Notes: a model not told the origin generated them from the sequence alone. A stretch of 64,000 nt of DNA from JBKPNZ01 sp046732895 (GCA_046732895.1 JBKPNZ010000024.1:10421-74420), one strand, 5' to 3'; counted from the stretch's first letter, positions 51,223 through 60,125 are shown. Program-made: numbers and translations.

Positions 51223-51957
51223 CTAGGGCGCCCCCTCCAGCAACTCATCGGGGCGCGTGAACACCACCTCGGGAATCAAGCAATTCGGAGAGATCCGCAG
51301 CAGGAACCGCACGCTCTCCGCGATGTCCTCCGGGCGAATCATCTCCTCAGGCTTCACCGTCTCCTTCACCCAATCCGTCATCGGCGTATCCACGAACCCG
51401 GGACACAGCGCCGTCACCTGAATCCCGTCCTTCGCGAGCTCCTTCTGCATCGCCTGGCTGAACCCGACCACCGCGAACTTCGTAGCCGAGTACACCGAGA
51501 TCCACGGCTGCCCCGACTTCCCCGCGATCGACGCCGTGTTCACGATCAGCGCCTTGCGATGCTCACCACCCGCCTCCTTCAACATCCCCACCGTCTCGCG
51601 CGTCGTCAGCACGTACGAGCGGACGTTGATCGCGAGCTGCATGTCCAGCGCCTTCGTCTCGTAGTCGTCGATCGGTGAACCAACCCCCAACCCCGCGTTG
51701 TTCACCAACACGTCGAGTCGCCCGTAGCGCTCGTTGTGCGCGCCCACGAGCGCAACTATCTCCTCCTCATTCATGACGTTGGCGGGCACGGCCTGCACCT
51801 CGAGGCCATCCTCCTTGAGCCCCGCGGCAGCCGCCTCCAGCTTCTCGGGCCGCCGCGCGGACACGGTCACCCCGTATCCGTCCTCCGCAAGCGCCCGGGC
51901 GATGGCCAACCCGATCCCGCTCGACCCACCTGTCACCAACGCCGCCCGATCCGCCAC
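51223..51957 (-). CDS. Short-chain dehydrogenase/reductase
   Basis: An intact 244-residue classical SDR. It has the NAD(P)-binding TGGSSGIGLAIARALAED, the NNAGLGVG motif, catalytic Ser in VNTASIAGK and the YSATKFAV Tyr/Lys motif. The C-terminal PEDIAESVRFLLRISPN is like fatty-acid/acetoacetyl reductases. The Arg-rich start SARRPEKLEA suggests NADP preference. Substrate unknown. Divergent from the lipoprotein gene at 52041. Compare the frameshifted SDR at 45599. Confidence 0.93.
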   Translation of the reverse strand: MADRAALVTGGSSGIGLAIARALAEDGYGVTVSARRPEKLEAAAAGLKEDGLEVQAVPANVMNEEEIVALVGAHNERYGRLDVLVNNAGLGVGSPIDDYETKALDMQLAINVRSYVLTTRETVGMLKEAGGEHRKALIVNTASIAGKSGQPWISVYSATKFAVVGFSQAMQKELAKDGIQVTALCPGFVDTPMTDWVKETVKPEEMIRPEDIAESVRFLLRISPNCLIPEVVFTRPDELLEGAP

Positions 51958-51996
51958 TCCGTTCCTCCTTCGCTCGCTGGGCGGCGCACCCTATCG

Positions 51997-52011
51997 GCAC
52001 GCTTACCGTGC
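51997..52011. promoter_or_regulatory. Inverted repeat between divergent SDR and lipoprotein genes
   Basis: GCACG-N5-CGTGC (51997-52001 and 52007-52011) is a short perfect palindrome in the 83-bp region between divergent genes, followed by GATTAG about 1 base later. It may be an operator for one or both genes, but short palindromes arise easily in GC-rich DNA. Confidence 0.35.
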
Positions 52012-52040
52012 GATTAGCTGGCCTCCCTAGGATTCCCCCG

Positions 52041-53030
52041 ATGCTGAGGCGGGCCACACCCATCCTCGTGATTGCATGCGCGTCAGTCGCCGTCGGTGTC
52101 GCCGGCTGCGGTGGCTCAAGCGATTCGGCGAGCTCCGACACGGCGAGCCGTCCTGCGCCACCCTCCCGCGATTTCCCTGCGGTCAAGGGCCGCACGCTCG
52201 AGCAGGTCTATTCCGAGGAGGGCAAGCCCGATAACAACCTCGTCGCAGCACCGTCCGGCCAGGCCTTCGACGTCGGCAAGGACCGCTTCGGCTTCGGCCT
52301 CTTCACGGCCTCGGGCGACCAGATCACGGACGGCGACGTCGCGATCTACGCCGCGCATGGCGCCGGCGCTCCCGCGCAGGGCCCCTACCCGGCGCGAGTC
52401 GAGACCCTCGAAACCCAACCCGCATTTGAGGCCAAGACAACCGCCGATGACCCTGACGCCGCCAAGGCCGTCTACGTCACGGACCTCGACCTGAATAAGC
52501 CCGGCGAGTGGCGAATGTTCGCCATGGTCAAGCAGGGCGACGGCTTTCACAACACGATCATCCCCAGCCTCATCGCTGGCGCCGCCTCCAACATCCCCGA
52601 CGTCGGCGACAAGGCGCCGGTCGTGCACACCCCGACCACGGACGACGTCTCGGACATCGGCCAGATCGACACCCGCATCCCCCACGACACGATGCACGAC
52701 ACCGACCTCGCCGACGCCCTCGGGAAGGAGCCCGTCGTCCTCCTCTTCGCGACACCGGCGCTCTGCCAAAGCCGCGTCTGCGGCCCGGTCGTAGACGAGG
52801 CCGAGCAGGTGAAGTCGGAGTTCTCCGACTCGGACGTCGCCTTCATCCACATGGAGGTCTACAACGACAACGACCCAAACAAGGGCTACCGCCCCCAGCT
52901 GAAGGCGTACGGGCTGAAGACCGAGCCGTGGCTCTTCGTCATCGGCAAGGACGGCCGCATCTCCACCCGCATCGAGGGCGCCTTCGGCGTCTCGGAGTTG
53001 GAGGACGCCGTCAACAAGGTGGCGGGGTAG
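52041..53030 (+). CDS. Lipoprotein with thioredoxin-like C-terminal domain
   Basis: A 329-residue exported lipoprotein: signal peptide MLRRATPILVIACASVAVGV with lipobox VAGC (Cys23). Residues 40-190 form a beta-rich domain of unknown type. From about 215 the protein looks like a thioredoxin fold, with TPALCQSRVCGPVVDEAEQV carrying Cys242 and Cys247 (CX4C, not the usual CXXC) and KTEPWLFVIGKDGRI. A redox role or copper/sulfur handling at the membrane surface is plausible. ATG 52041 is set by the signal peptide; an upstream start 33 bases away is less likely. Confidence 0.82.
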   Translation: MLRRATPILVIACASVAVGVAGCGGSSDSASSDTASRPAPPSRDFPAVKGRTLEQVYSEEGKPDNNLVAAPSGQAFDVGKDRFGFGLFTASGDQITDGDVAIYAAHGAGAPAQGPYPARVETLETQPAFEAKTTADDPDAAKAVYVTDLDLNKPGEWRMFAMVKQGDGFHNTIIPSLIAGAASNIPDVGDKAPVVHTPTTDDVSDIGQIDTRIPHDTMHDTDLADALGKEPVVLLFATPALCQSRVCGPVVDEAEQVKSEFSDSDVAFIHMEVYNDNDPNKGYRPQLKAYGLKTEPWLFVIGKDGRISTRIEGAFGVSELEDAVNKVAG

Positions 53031-53049
53031 CCTCGGCAGGACCACGTAA

Positions 53050-53073
53050 GGCGGCGTATCCGCCGCAGGAGAG
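53050..53073 (+). repeat. Single hairpin leader similar to element at 15008 and 16121
   Basis: GGCGG (53050-53054) pairs with CCGCC (53060-53064) and is followed by GCAGGAGAG and the ATG at 53074. The stem-plus-GCAGGAGA arrangement matches hairpin B of the double-hairpin elements before the XseB-like gene and dxs. The first hairpin is missing here. Confidence 0.55.
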
Positions 53074-53715
53074 ATGGCAACCGCCGCGCCCACACTGAAC
53101 GCCGGCCAGACCGTTCGCAACCCCGTGAGCGGCGAGCGCACCACCTTCGTGCGCACCGCGGCCAACACCGACGGGCACGCCCTCGAGCTCCTCTGGCGCG
53201 TTCCGCCCGGCTCGCGGATGGTCGCGCTCCCCCATCTTCACCCCGATGACGCCGAGGAGTTCGCGCTCCTCGAGGGGAGCGCCCGGTACCGCGTGGGCCG
53301 CGAACGTCTCGAGAGCACTGCGCCACACCGCTTCACCGTCCCGCCCGGCACCGTCCACGTGCATCCTCAGAACGTGGGGGAGGGGGATCTCGTCGTGCGC
53401 CAGTGGGTCGAGAACGACGAGCCGCGGACGGCGATGCTCGCCGGCATCCAGGCGTACTTCGAGTCGGTCGCCGCCCTCGCACGGGCCGGCAGGGTCAACC
53501 GGATCGGACTCATCATCAACCCGCTCCAGTTCGCCCTCACGGTCCACGATTGCCTGATGCCCGACACGTTCCTCGGCTTCCCGCCCCGTCCGCTGCAGGT
53601 CCCCCCGGTGAAGGCGCTGGCGGCGCTCGCACGGCGCCTCGGCATGCAGGCCTACCACCGGCCACCGCCCGAGCTGGTCGAGGGCGCCCCACCCGCGGGC
53701 GACGGGCCTTCCTAG
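53074..53715 (+). CDS. Cupin-domain protein
   Basis: A 213-residue protein with a double-stranded beta helix. The cupin motif 1 is HLHPDDAEEFALLEGSARY (two His and a Glu) and motif 2 includes PPGTVHVHPQNVG, with two His, so a metal site is probable. The C-terminal helical part (PVKALAALARRLG) is typical of small cupin proteins of unknown substrate. The gene is convergent with the transglutaminase gene; their stop codons overlap on opposite strands. The ATG follows a GCAGGAG site. Confidence 0.85.
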   Translation: MATAAPTLNAGQTVRNPVSGERTTFVRTAANTDGHALELLWRVPPGSRMVALPHLHPDDAEEFALLEGSARYRVGRERLESTAPHRFTVPPGTVHVHPQNVGEGDLVVRQWVENDEPRTAMLAGIQAYFESVAALARAGRVNRIGLIINPLQFALTVHDCLMPDTFLGFPPRPLQVPPVKALAALARRLGMQAYHRPPPELVEGAPPAGDGPS

Positions 53716-54581
53716 TCCGCCGACTGGGTCCCGTTCACGCGCGTCATGCTCACGCGCGTGGTCACGTCGGTCGCCGCCGGCCCCTTGTAGACACCGCGAA
53801 TCGGCGGGACGTCCTGGTAGTTGCGCCCGTGGCCGATCTTGACGTGCGTCTCGAGGGCCCGCCCACGATTCGTCGGATCGAACCCCACCCAGCGCGGCTC
53901 CCTTCCCTTCTCCGGAATGAGGGCCTCGAGCCACGCATGGGTCTGCACCTCGACCGAATCCGGACCGCCCCCTTCAGACGCCGCAAACAGATACCCGGAG
54001 ACGTAGCGCGCGCCGATCCCCAGGCGCCGGAGCAGGATCACCCCAAGGTGCACGAAGTCCTGACACACCCCCGCGCCGCCTGTCAGCAGGTCCGCGACGG
54101 TGGACCCAACGAACGTCGAGCCCTGCCGGTACTCGAACCGATCGGGGATCACCTCCGACACCGCCAGCGCCGTCGCCAGCGGGCTGGGACGCCTGACCGC
54201 GTCGAGCAACTCCACGATCGCGTCCTCGGGTGGCGGCGGATTCGTCTCGATCAACAGGAACTCACCGCCCGCGCGCCGGTACGCAGCGTCGTCGGGGTCG
54301 GGCCACGCGCCCTCCGCCGGCTGCGCCCCCTCCTCAGTGACGACGCTCGCGTGCGCGACCATCGCCATCCGTTCGTGGGGCTCGACGATCCCGAACTCCA
54401 GGACGTCGGTGCCGAAGTAGTCACGCCGGTTCTGCACGCGCACCTCGGGGTCCACCCGCAGCTCCCACGTCTCGACGGTCTGCATGGAAGTCACCGCCGG
54501 CCGCACCCGCAGCGCGTTCAGGCTGTCGCTCACCGGCTCTGGATAGGTGTACTCCGCCTCGTAGCGGATGTCGAACCTCAC
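53712..54581 (-). CDS. Transglutaminase family protein
   Basis: A 289-residue protein with an N-terminal beta domain (MRFDIRYEAEYTYPEPVSDS) and a transglutaminase core. The catalytic triad is Cys173 in GAGVCQDFVHLG, His215 in QTHAWLEA and Asp235 in VGFDPTN. In bacteria this family, with alpha-E and circularly permuted ATP-grasp partners, has been predicted to make or cleave peptide-like bonds. That three-gene set lies directly upstream here, overlapping by GTGA. Activity as a protease or amide-forming enzyme is not decided by sequence. Start GTG at 54581. Confidence 0.92.
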   Translation of the reverse strand: MRFDIRYEAEYTYPEPVSDSLNALRVRPAVTSMQTVETWELRVDPEVRVQNRRDYFGTDVLEFGIVEPHERMAMVAHASVVTEEGAQPAEGAWPDPDDAAYRRAGGEFLLIETNPPPPEDAIVELLDAVRRPSPLATALAVSEVIPDRFEYRQGSTFVGSTVADLLTGGAGVCQDFVHLGVILLRRLGIGARYVSGYLFAASEGGGPDSVEVQTHAWLEALIPEKGREPRWVGFDPTNRGRALETHVKIGHGRNYQDVPPIRGVYKGPAATDVTTRVSMTRVNGTQSAD

Positions 54582-55561
54582 GACGTCACCACCTGGCGCT
54601 GCGGCGCCTCCCCCGTGAAGTAGCGCCGTTCCACCTCCGCATCGAGCACCGCGAGCTCCTGCTGGATGTGCTCGAGGAGCGCGGTGATGCCGGCCTCGGT
54701 CGCACCGGGCGTCGCCAGCGGCGAGGTCTCCGAGCCAAGCCCGCGGTGAAACTCCAGCTCGGCCCGCAAGCGCGCGAGGCGCAGCACTGGCGCCGTGTCG
54801 CGGCCGCTGCCGCCGACCTCGGCAAGGCATTCCTGAAGCGATTCCAGCGAGGCGGCGATCGAATGGGGGTACCCGGATTCGAACGTGAGGAACTCGGTGA
54901 CAGGGGCGGGCGCGACGGGCGACGCCACCGAGCGCCGGTAAGCCTCGAGCCCACCGACCGCCTGCAGCAGCGCGAGCGCGCGGTCGCTGCCCGCCGCATC
55001 GTCGGCCGATTCGGGCGTCCCCAGCGACACCCGCAGCATACGCAGGATCATCTCGGCCGCCTCGGAGTGTCTCCCGGCGCTGAGGAACGCATACCCGGGG
55101 TCGCGCAGCATCGTCTCGTCCGCAAGCCCCCACCACAACGCGCAGCGCTGCCGCACGAACGCGTACACGGAGTAGGGGCCGGTCCGCAGCGCCGCCCCCA
55201 GGTCGCTCGAATCCAGCTCGAGGTACAGCGTGTTGAGGGCCTCCCACATCTCGGCGGAGACGACGTCGCGCACCATGCGCGCGCCGTCGCGCGCCCGCTC
55301 GATGCATGCCGTGACCGAGGCCGGGCTCTCCGAGTCGAGCGTCAACGCCCGCACCGCCTCGCCCGCCGCGATCGGGCCGTCCTCGTGCGACTCGGCGCCC
55401 ATCACGGCCATCACCGCCTCCCACGAGAGCGGCTGGCGGCTCGGCGCGGCGCGCGCCTGCAGGTTCGCCTGGAAGACGCCGTCGAGCATGCGCGCCGTGT
55501 GCTCCGCGCGGGCGACGTGCCGGCCGATCCAATAGAGCTGGTATGCGATTCGCGCAAGCAT
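54578..55561 (-). CDS. Alpha-E domain protein
   Basis: A 327-residue, almost wholly alpha-helical protein of the alpha-E family, seen with circularly permuted ATP-grasp and transglutaminase genes. It begins MLARIAYQLYWIGRHVARAEHTARML and contains ARTVRDVVSAEMWEALNTLYL-type helices, with several conserved Glu/Arg. Its biochemical role is unknown; it may be a scaffold or act on the product of the ATP-grasp enzyme. ATG 55561 lies 4 bp after the ATP-grasp stop. The order is ATP-grasp, alpha-E, transglutaminase, all on the minus strand. Confidence 0.9.
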   Translation of the reverse strand: MLARIAYQLYWIGRHVARAEHTARMLDGVFQANLQARAAPSRQPLSWEAVMAVMGAESHEDGPIAAGEAVRALTLDSESPASVTACIERARDGARMVRDVVSAEMWEALNTLYLELDSSDLGAALRTGPYSVYAFVRQRCALWWGLADETMLRDPGYAFLSAGRHSEAAEMILRMLRVSLGTPESADDAAGSDRALALLQAVGGLEAYRRSVASPVAPAPVTEFLTFESGYPHSIAASLESLQECLAEVGGSGRDTAPVLRLARLRAELEFHRGLGSETSPLATPGATEAGITALLEHIQQELAVLDAEVERRYFTGEAPQRQVVTS

Positions 55562-55565
55562 CCGT

Positions 55566-57161
55566 CTACTGCTGCTGTTGCTGTTGCTGGCCGGTCCAGG
55601 CACCGGTCCCGAGCGCCGGCAGGCGCGGCAGCTCGGAGGGCTGCTCGATCGGGTAGGTGCCGGTGGGCGGCTCGCTCGGCAGTTGCAGGATCCACGTGTC
55701 CTTCGAGCCGCCCCCGCGCGAGGAGTTGACGATCATCGAGCCCTCGCGAAGCGCCACGCGCGTGAGGCCGCCCGGCACGATGCGCACATCCGAGCCGTAC
55801 ACCGCAAACGGCCGGAAGTCGACGTGGCGCGCGAGAAGCGAGCCATCGCCATCGAGGGTCGGAACGGTCGAGAGCTTCACGAGCTCCTGCGCGATCCAAT
55901 CGCCGGGCTGACGAAGCGTGAGCTCCCGCTGGCGCGCGATCTCCTCGTCGCTCGCACCCGGCCCGATGAAGACGCCCTTCCCACCCGACTCGCGCGTCGG
56001 CTTGAACACGAGCGAGTCGATCCGCTCGATCGCGTGCTCGAGCTCGTCGGGATTGCGCAGGAGGTAGGTCCTGACGTTGCCGAGGACGGGCTCCTCGCCG
56101 AGGTAGTAGCGGATCATCTCCGGCACGTAGCGGTAGACGGCCTTGTCGTCGGCGACGCCCGTCCCGATGGCATTCGCCAGCGCGACGCTGCCGCTGCGGA
56201 TCGCCCGCGTCAGCCCCGGCACCCCGAGCAGCGAGTCCGGCCTGAACTCGAGCGGATCGATGAAGTCGTCATCGAGCCGGCGGTAGATGGCGTCGACCCT
56301 GGTGAGGCCGTCGGTCGTGCGCATGTAACAGACCTCGTCGCGAACCACGAGGTCACCCGCCTCGACCAGCTCGACGCCCATCTGACGCGCGAGGAAGGCA
56401 TGCTCGAAGTAAGCGCTGTTGGCGGGACCGGGGGTCCACACGACCACGACCGCCTCGTCACCGAGCGCCGGCGCCACGCTGTGCAGGGCATCGCGCAAGA
56501 GGGCCGGGTAGCCATCGACCGGGCGCACCCGGTAGCCGGCAAAGAGCTCGGGCGCCAGACGGGTCATCGCCAGCCGGTTCTCGAGGACGTACGAGACGCC
56601 CGACGGCGTGCGCAGATTGTCCTCGAGCACCCGCCACGTGCCGTCCCCGTCGCGCACCAGGTCGCACCCCGCCACCGTGCACCAGATCCCGCCCGGGGGC
56701 CGGATGCCGTGCACCGCGCGCTTGAAGTTGGGACAGCCGAGGACGAGCTCCCAAGGCACGAGCCCTTCACGCAGGATCTCGCGTCGGCCGTAGACGTCGC
56801 CGAGGAACTCGTTGAGCGCCTTGATGCGTTGGACGAGCCCGCGCTCGATGACATCCCATTCCGCGGCGGGAATGATCCGTGGCACGAGGTCGAGGGGGAA
56901 GGGGCGGTCGCGCGGCTCCCCGTCTGCGCTTGTGATCTGGAAGGTGATCCCCTGCTGTGTGAACGCGCGATCGCGCTGGCGCCCCACCTCGACCAACGCG
57001 TGCCGCCCCATCCGGTCGAGGCTCGCGATCAGGCCCTGAGCATGCTCGCGCGGAGTCCCCGGGCCGCCGAAGAGCTCGTCGACGAACCCGTCCTGGGGCT
57101 CGTACTCGCTCGAGACCGCCGCGATCGTGTGCGGGGGCGTCTCCGACGCCTGCGACTCCAT
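55566..57161 (-). CDS. Circularly permuted ATP-grasp type 2 protein
   Basis: A 531-residue enzyme of the circularly permuted ATP-grasp type 2 family, expected to form an amide or peptide bond with ATP. Visible motifs include PFPLDLVPRIIPAAEWDVIERG (N-terminal), RVLEDNLRTPSGVSYVLENR and the late ESGGKGVFIGPGAS and SMIVNSSRGGGSKDTW. The product ends in seven Gln. ATG 57161 is preferred over a TTG at 57170. It leads the three-gene operon. Confidence 0.92.
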   Translation of the reverse strand: MESQASETPPHTIAAVSSEYEPQDGFVDELFGGPGTPREHAQGLIASLDRMGRHALVEVGRQRDRAFTQQGITFQITSADGEPRDRPFPLDLVPRIIPAAEWDVIERGLVQRIKALNEFLGDVYGRREILREGLVPWELVLGCPNFKRAVHGIRPPGGIWCTVAGCDLVRDGDGTWRVLEDNLRTPSGVSYVLENRLAMTRLAPELFAGYRVRPVDGYPALLRDALHSVAPALGDEAVVVVWTPGPANSAYFEHAFLARQMGVELVEAGDLVVRDEVCYMRTTDGLTRVDAIYRRLDDDFIDPLEFRPDSLLGVPGLTRAIRSGSVALANAIGTGVADDKAVYRYVPEMIRYYLGEEPVLGNVRTYLLRNPDELEHAIERIDSLVFKPTRESGGKGVFIGPGASDEEIARQRELTLRQPGDWIAQELVKLSTVPTLDGDGSLLARHVDFRPFAVYGSDVRIVPGGLTRVALREGSMIVNSSRGGGSKDTWILQLPSEPPTGTYPIEQPSELPRLPALGTGAWTGQQQQQQQ

Positions 57162-57281
57162 CCCAGACAAACCTACGCCGATCGCGCGCTCGCCTCAATC
57201 GACGCCTGGACAGCGGCGGGACGACCGCGATCGACACCGTGCATTGACCACGACTGGTCCGCCGGACATTCTCCCGCGCGA

Positions 57282-58174
57282 ATGGCAGGGGCGAGACGGC
57301 GGGGAAGGCGGGCGGCTGCGCCACTGGCGCTGGCCGGCGCCCTCGTGCTCGCGCTCGCGGGCCCCGCGCACGCCTCGCGCGTGACCGTCGGCGACTTCCG
57401 GTATGCGAAGGAGTCCGTCAACCTGCCACCCGCTGGCTCAATGGAGTCGACCTTCAACGACGTCTCTCCGCGGTGCGGATCAGGCTGGAAGGTCGTCGGG
57501 GGAGGAGGCAACCCAAAGGGCCTGCCCGGCCACACGCGCCTGACGACGGACAGCGTTCGCGGCAAGGCTCGCTGGTTCGCGGAGGCGACCCATCTGGACG
57601 CCGGCAGGACCAAATTCACCGGCTACTCCGTGTGCGTACGCCACCGCTTCATCGATGGCGACACGCATCTCGTGAGCGTGGGGGCCGGGCCGACAACGGA
57701 CAGCGGCGACGCGGAGTGCCCGAGCGGACTCGCTGCGCTCGGCGGCGGCGTCAGGGCGATCGGTGATGCCCGGCATGGGGCATCAACACCATCGAGCCGA
57801 TCGATCTCGCGACCGACGGCGACGTGATTCCAGACGACGGATGGCGCGACTTCATGTTCTACGGTGGCGCGACCTCGTCGTCGTTCCTCGTGGACGTCGT
57901 CTGCGGTGAGGACCTCCCGGATTACCGCAAGAAGTCCGTACCTCTTCCCTTCGCCCTGGGAACTGCGGGCAAGGCGACGGCCAAGTGCCAGTCCGGCCAC
58001 ATCACGGGTGGCGGCGCGCTGATCAGCAGCCCAGTCGACGAGGCGTACGTCCTCGCGAGCTATCCCGTCGATGGCAAGGATCACGACACGGCGCCGGACG
58101 ACGCCTGGCAGGTTCGGGCAGTCAACTCCGACGGCGCTGACAAGACGCTCACCGCCTACGCGATCTGCCTCTAG
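57282..58174 (+). pseudogene. Secreted GGG/Cys-repeat protein, frameshifted
   Basis: The gene starts at ATG 57282 with a signal peptide (MAGARRRGRRAAAPLALAGA, cleavage near AHA) and reads through two repeat units (CGSGWKVVGGGG to SVCVRH, then CPSGLAALGGG). After the GGGG at 57777-57780 the frame is lost. Adding one G restores GINTIEPIDL and the frame that runs to 58174, with CQSGHITGGG and TAYAIC at the end. The protein is a paralogue of 19262-20131. It is a recent frameshift or a base-calling error in a homopolymer. Confidence 0.82.
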
Positions 58175-58289
58175 CGCCGCTGACGCGGCCTTCGTCGAGA
58201 GGCATCTTCGCCTCAATGCCTGGCTGTTTGTGGTCGGCGTGGTCGGGGCCTAGGCGATAATCGCTCAGTCTGGGCCCGCTTCGTCGGGC

Positions 58290-58322
58290 TTTCATCCGCG
58301 TTTCATCTCCCCTCGCTAATGC
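58290..58322 (+). promoter_or_regulatory. PHO-box-like promoter before the secreted propeller gene
   Basis: TTTCATC (58290-58296) and TTTCATC (58301-58307) are separated by CGCG, an 11-base direct repeat. TAATGC begins 10 bases after the second repeat, as for OmpR/PhoB-type activation where the repeat replaces the -35 box. The same arrangement occurs before the minus-strand gene at 60632. The factor that binds is unknown. Confidence 0.65.
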
Positions 58323-58358
58323 TCGGGCCTCGATCGGCCCAGACCGGAGGAGGTTGAG

Positions 58359-59360
58359 ATGACCACCGCGAAGCGCGTCTGCCTGAGTCTCGGTTTGGCG
58401 GCGCTGATCGCCCTTGCCGGCAGCGCTGTGACCCTAGCCTCGGGGCCCGCCTCGGCCGCCGGCCACAACGACGCGGACCACGGCTTGTCTCTGTACGTCA
58501 GCAGCGGCGACACGAACAGCGTCCTTGCGTACGACGGCAAGACGGGCGCCTTCCAGCGCACGTTCGCCCATGGTGGCGGCCTCACGGAACCCGAGGGCAT
58601 CGCCTTCGGTCCCGACCGCAACCTCTACGTCAGCAGCCGCAGCGATCAGGTGCTTCGTTACGACGGCAGGACGGGCGAGTTCATCGATGTCTTCGCCAGC
58701 GGCCACGGCCTGGTCGATCCGGCCGGCATCGCCTTCGGCGGACCAGGCAAGGACCTCTTCGTCGCCTCGGGCCTCACCGACGACGGCCGCGGCAACCAGA
58801 TCCTTCGCTTCGACGGCAAGACCGGCGCCTTCGAGGCCGTTGTCGATCCTGCCAACAAGGCCGGGCTCGACGACCCCGAAGCGATGGTCTTCCGACGCGG
58901 CCTGCTCTATGTCACCAGCACTCCGGAAACCTCACCCAGTGAGGTCCTGGTCTACAACCCAAAGACCAATTCGTTCATCAAGAAGTTCGTCCCTGCAGCG
59001 AGCAGTCACATCCTGGATGCGAGCGGCATGGTCTTCGGCCCCAAGGGCGACTTGTTCCTCAGCAGCGCCGCGACGAGCGAGGTCAAGCGCTACGACGGCA
59101 CCACCGGTGCCTTCAAAGGCGTCTTCATCCCCGCTGGCCTCGGCGGCCTCAATGAGGCCGAGGGCATGACGTATGGCCCGAGGGGCAGCCTCTTCGTCGC
59201 AAGCGAGCTGGGCAACGCGGTGCTGGAGTACAAGCGCACCACCGGCGCATTCGTCGGTGAGTTCGTCGCCGCGGACAGCGGCGGCCTAGGGGAGCCGACG
59301 TTCATCACCTTCGAAGCCTCTCCAAGGGGGCACGCCTCGCGCCTGCAGCCGCCCCCGTAA
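58359..59360 (+). CDS. Secreted beta-propeller (NHL/SMP-30-like) protein
   Basis: A 333-residue exported protein. Signal peptide MTTAKRVCLSLGLAALIALA with cleavage near ASA. The mature part has about six repeats of roughly 45 residues, each with FGPDRNLYVSS-like strands and a YDGKTGAF or YDGRTGEF turn, making a beta-propeller. No catalytic residues are evident; a binding or scaffold role outside the cell is likely. A GGAGGAGGTTGAG ribosome site precedes the ATG. A PHO-box-like promoter lies about 50 bp upstream. Confidence 0.85.
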   Translation: MTTAKRVCLSLGLAALIALAGSAVTLASGPASAAGHNDADHGLSLYVSSGDTNSVLAYDGKTGAFQRTFAHGGGLTEPEGIAFGPDRNLYVSSRSDQVLRYDGRTGEFIDVFASGHGLVDPAGIAFGGPGKDLFVASGLTDDGRGNQILRFDGKTGAFEAVVDPANKAGLDDPEAMVFRRGLLYVTSTPETSPSEVLVYNPKTNSFIKKFVPAASSHILDASGMVFGPKGDLFLSSAATSEVKRYDGTTGAFKGVFIPAGLGGLNEAEGMTYGPRGSLFVASELGNAVLEYKRTTGAFVGEFVAADSGGLGEPTFITFEASPRGHASRLQPPP

Positions 59361-59503
59361 ACGCGCGACGCCTGCGTGTTGGTTTAGGCACTGATTGGGC
59401 ACTAAGGCGGCGTCGCGGTCGTTGGTCGGATCCCGGCGAAAAAAACGGCCGGCTGCTTGCTGAACACGGAACCGCCCCGTCCTCCGCGCTTCGACGGCCC
59501 GTC

Positions 59504-60019
59504 TCAGGTCAGGGCGGAGCAGAGCAATGCTTCGAACTGGTGCTCGATCAGTTCGTCGTGGTGACCCGCCGCGAAGAGGATCTCCGTTTCGTCGGGGTTA
59601 AAGATGACCCTGCCGGAGTCGTGGATGGCGATTCCGTGGTGAGGCTGCGTGGCGAGGAACACGTGCCCATCGATCGTGTCCGTGAACAGGTCCTGCGAGC
59701 CGTCGACGGGGACGAACGTCTCCTGGAACGTGCCCCTGTTCAGCAGCTGCTCTCCGGTGACGGTGTTCGTGAAACGGTCGAGGAAGCGGTTGTGCACGAT
59801 CACCCGCACCACGTTCCCATCACGGTCGAAGAAGGTGGTGCCGTGCGTCCTTCCCGTGGTGAAGAGCGATATGTCCTGGCCATCACAGGTCGCAAAGTGC
59901 GGATCGAACTCGGAGTTCTGGTCCTGGAAGTGGAATGGTGGCGTGCCTCCCGAGATGGAGGGGAACACCAACACGCAAGCAGCGATCAAGCCGAGAGTGA
60001 CGAGCAAGCGGGGCTTCAT
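59504..60019 (-). CDS. Small secreted hypothetical protein
   Basis: A 171-residue exported protein: signal peptide MKPRLLVTLGLIAACVLVFP. The mature part is rich in Phe, His and Asp (FHFQDQNSEFDPHF and HHGIAIHDSGRVIFNPDE) with two Cys (in ATCDGQD and ALLCSALT). It appears beta-rich; no family recognised. The ATG at 60019 is set by the signal peptide and a GAAGGGGAAG ribosome site. The conserved upstream element copy B lies 38 bases before the start. Confidence 0.7.
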   Translation of the reverse strand: MKPRLLVTLGLIAACVLVFPSISGGTPPFHFQDQNSEFDPHFATCDGQDISLFTTGRTHGTTFFDRDGNVVRVIVHNRFLDRFTNTVTGEQLLNRGTFQETFVPVDGSQDLFTDTIDGHVFLATQPHHGIAIHDSGRVIFNPDETEILFAAGHHDELIEHQFEALLCSALT

Positions 60020-60056
60020 GGCTTCCCCTTCATCGAGGTCCTTAGTGGAGACCGAG

Positions 60057-60125
60057 CCTCCCACCCACCCCAGGCCGAGTCAAGGACGGGAGGGTTGCGA
60101 TACCCGAAAGCAGGTAGCGCAGAGC
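60057..60125 (-). repeat. Conserved upstream element, copy B
   Basis: Matches 21855-21925 over about 70 bases with a few gaps. The strongest shared block on the plus strand is GAGGGTTG, one variable base, then GATACCCGAAAGCAGGTAGC. Read on the minus strand the element lies 38 bases upstream of a start codon in copy B and 48 in copy A. The flanking genes are unrelated, so the similarity is not gene duplication. Confidence 0.75.
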
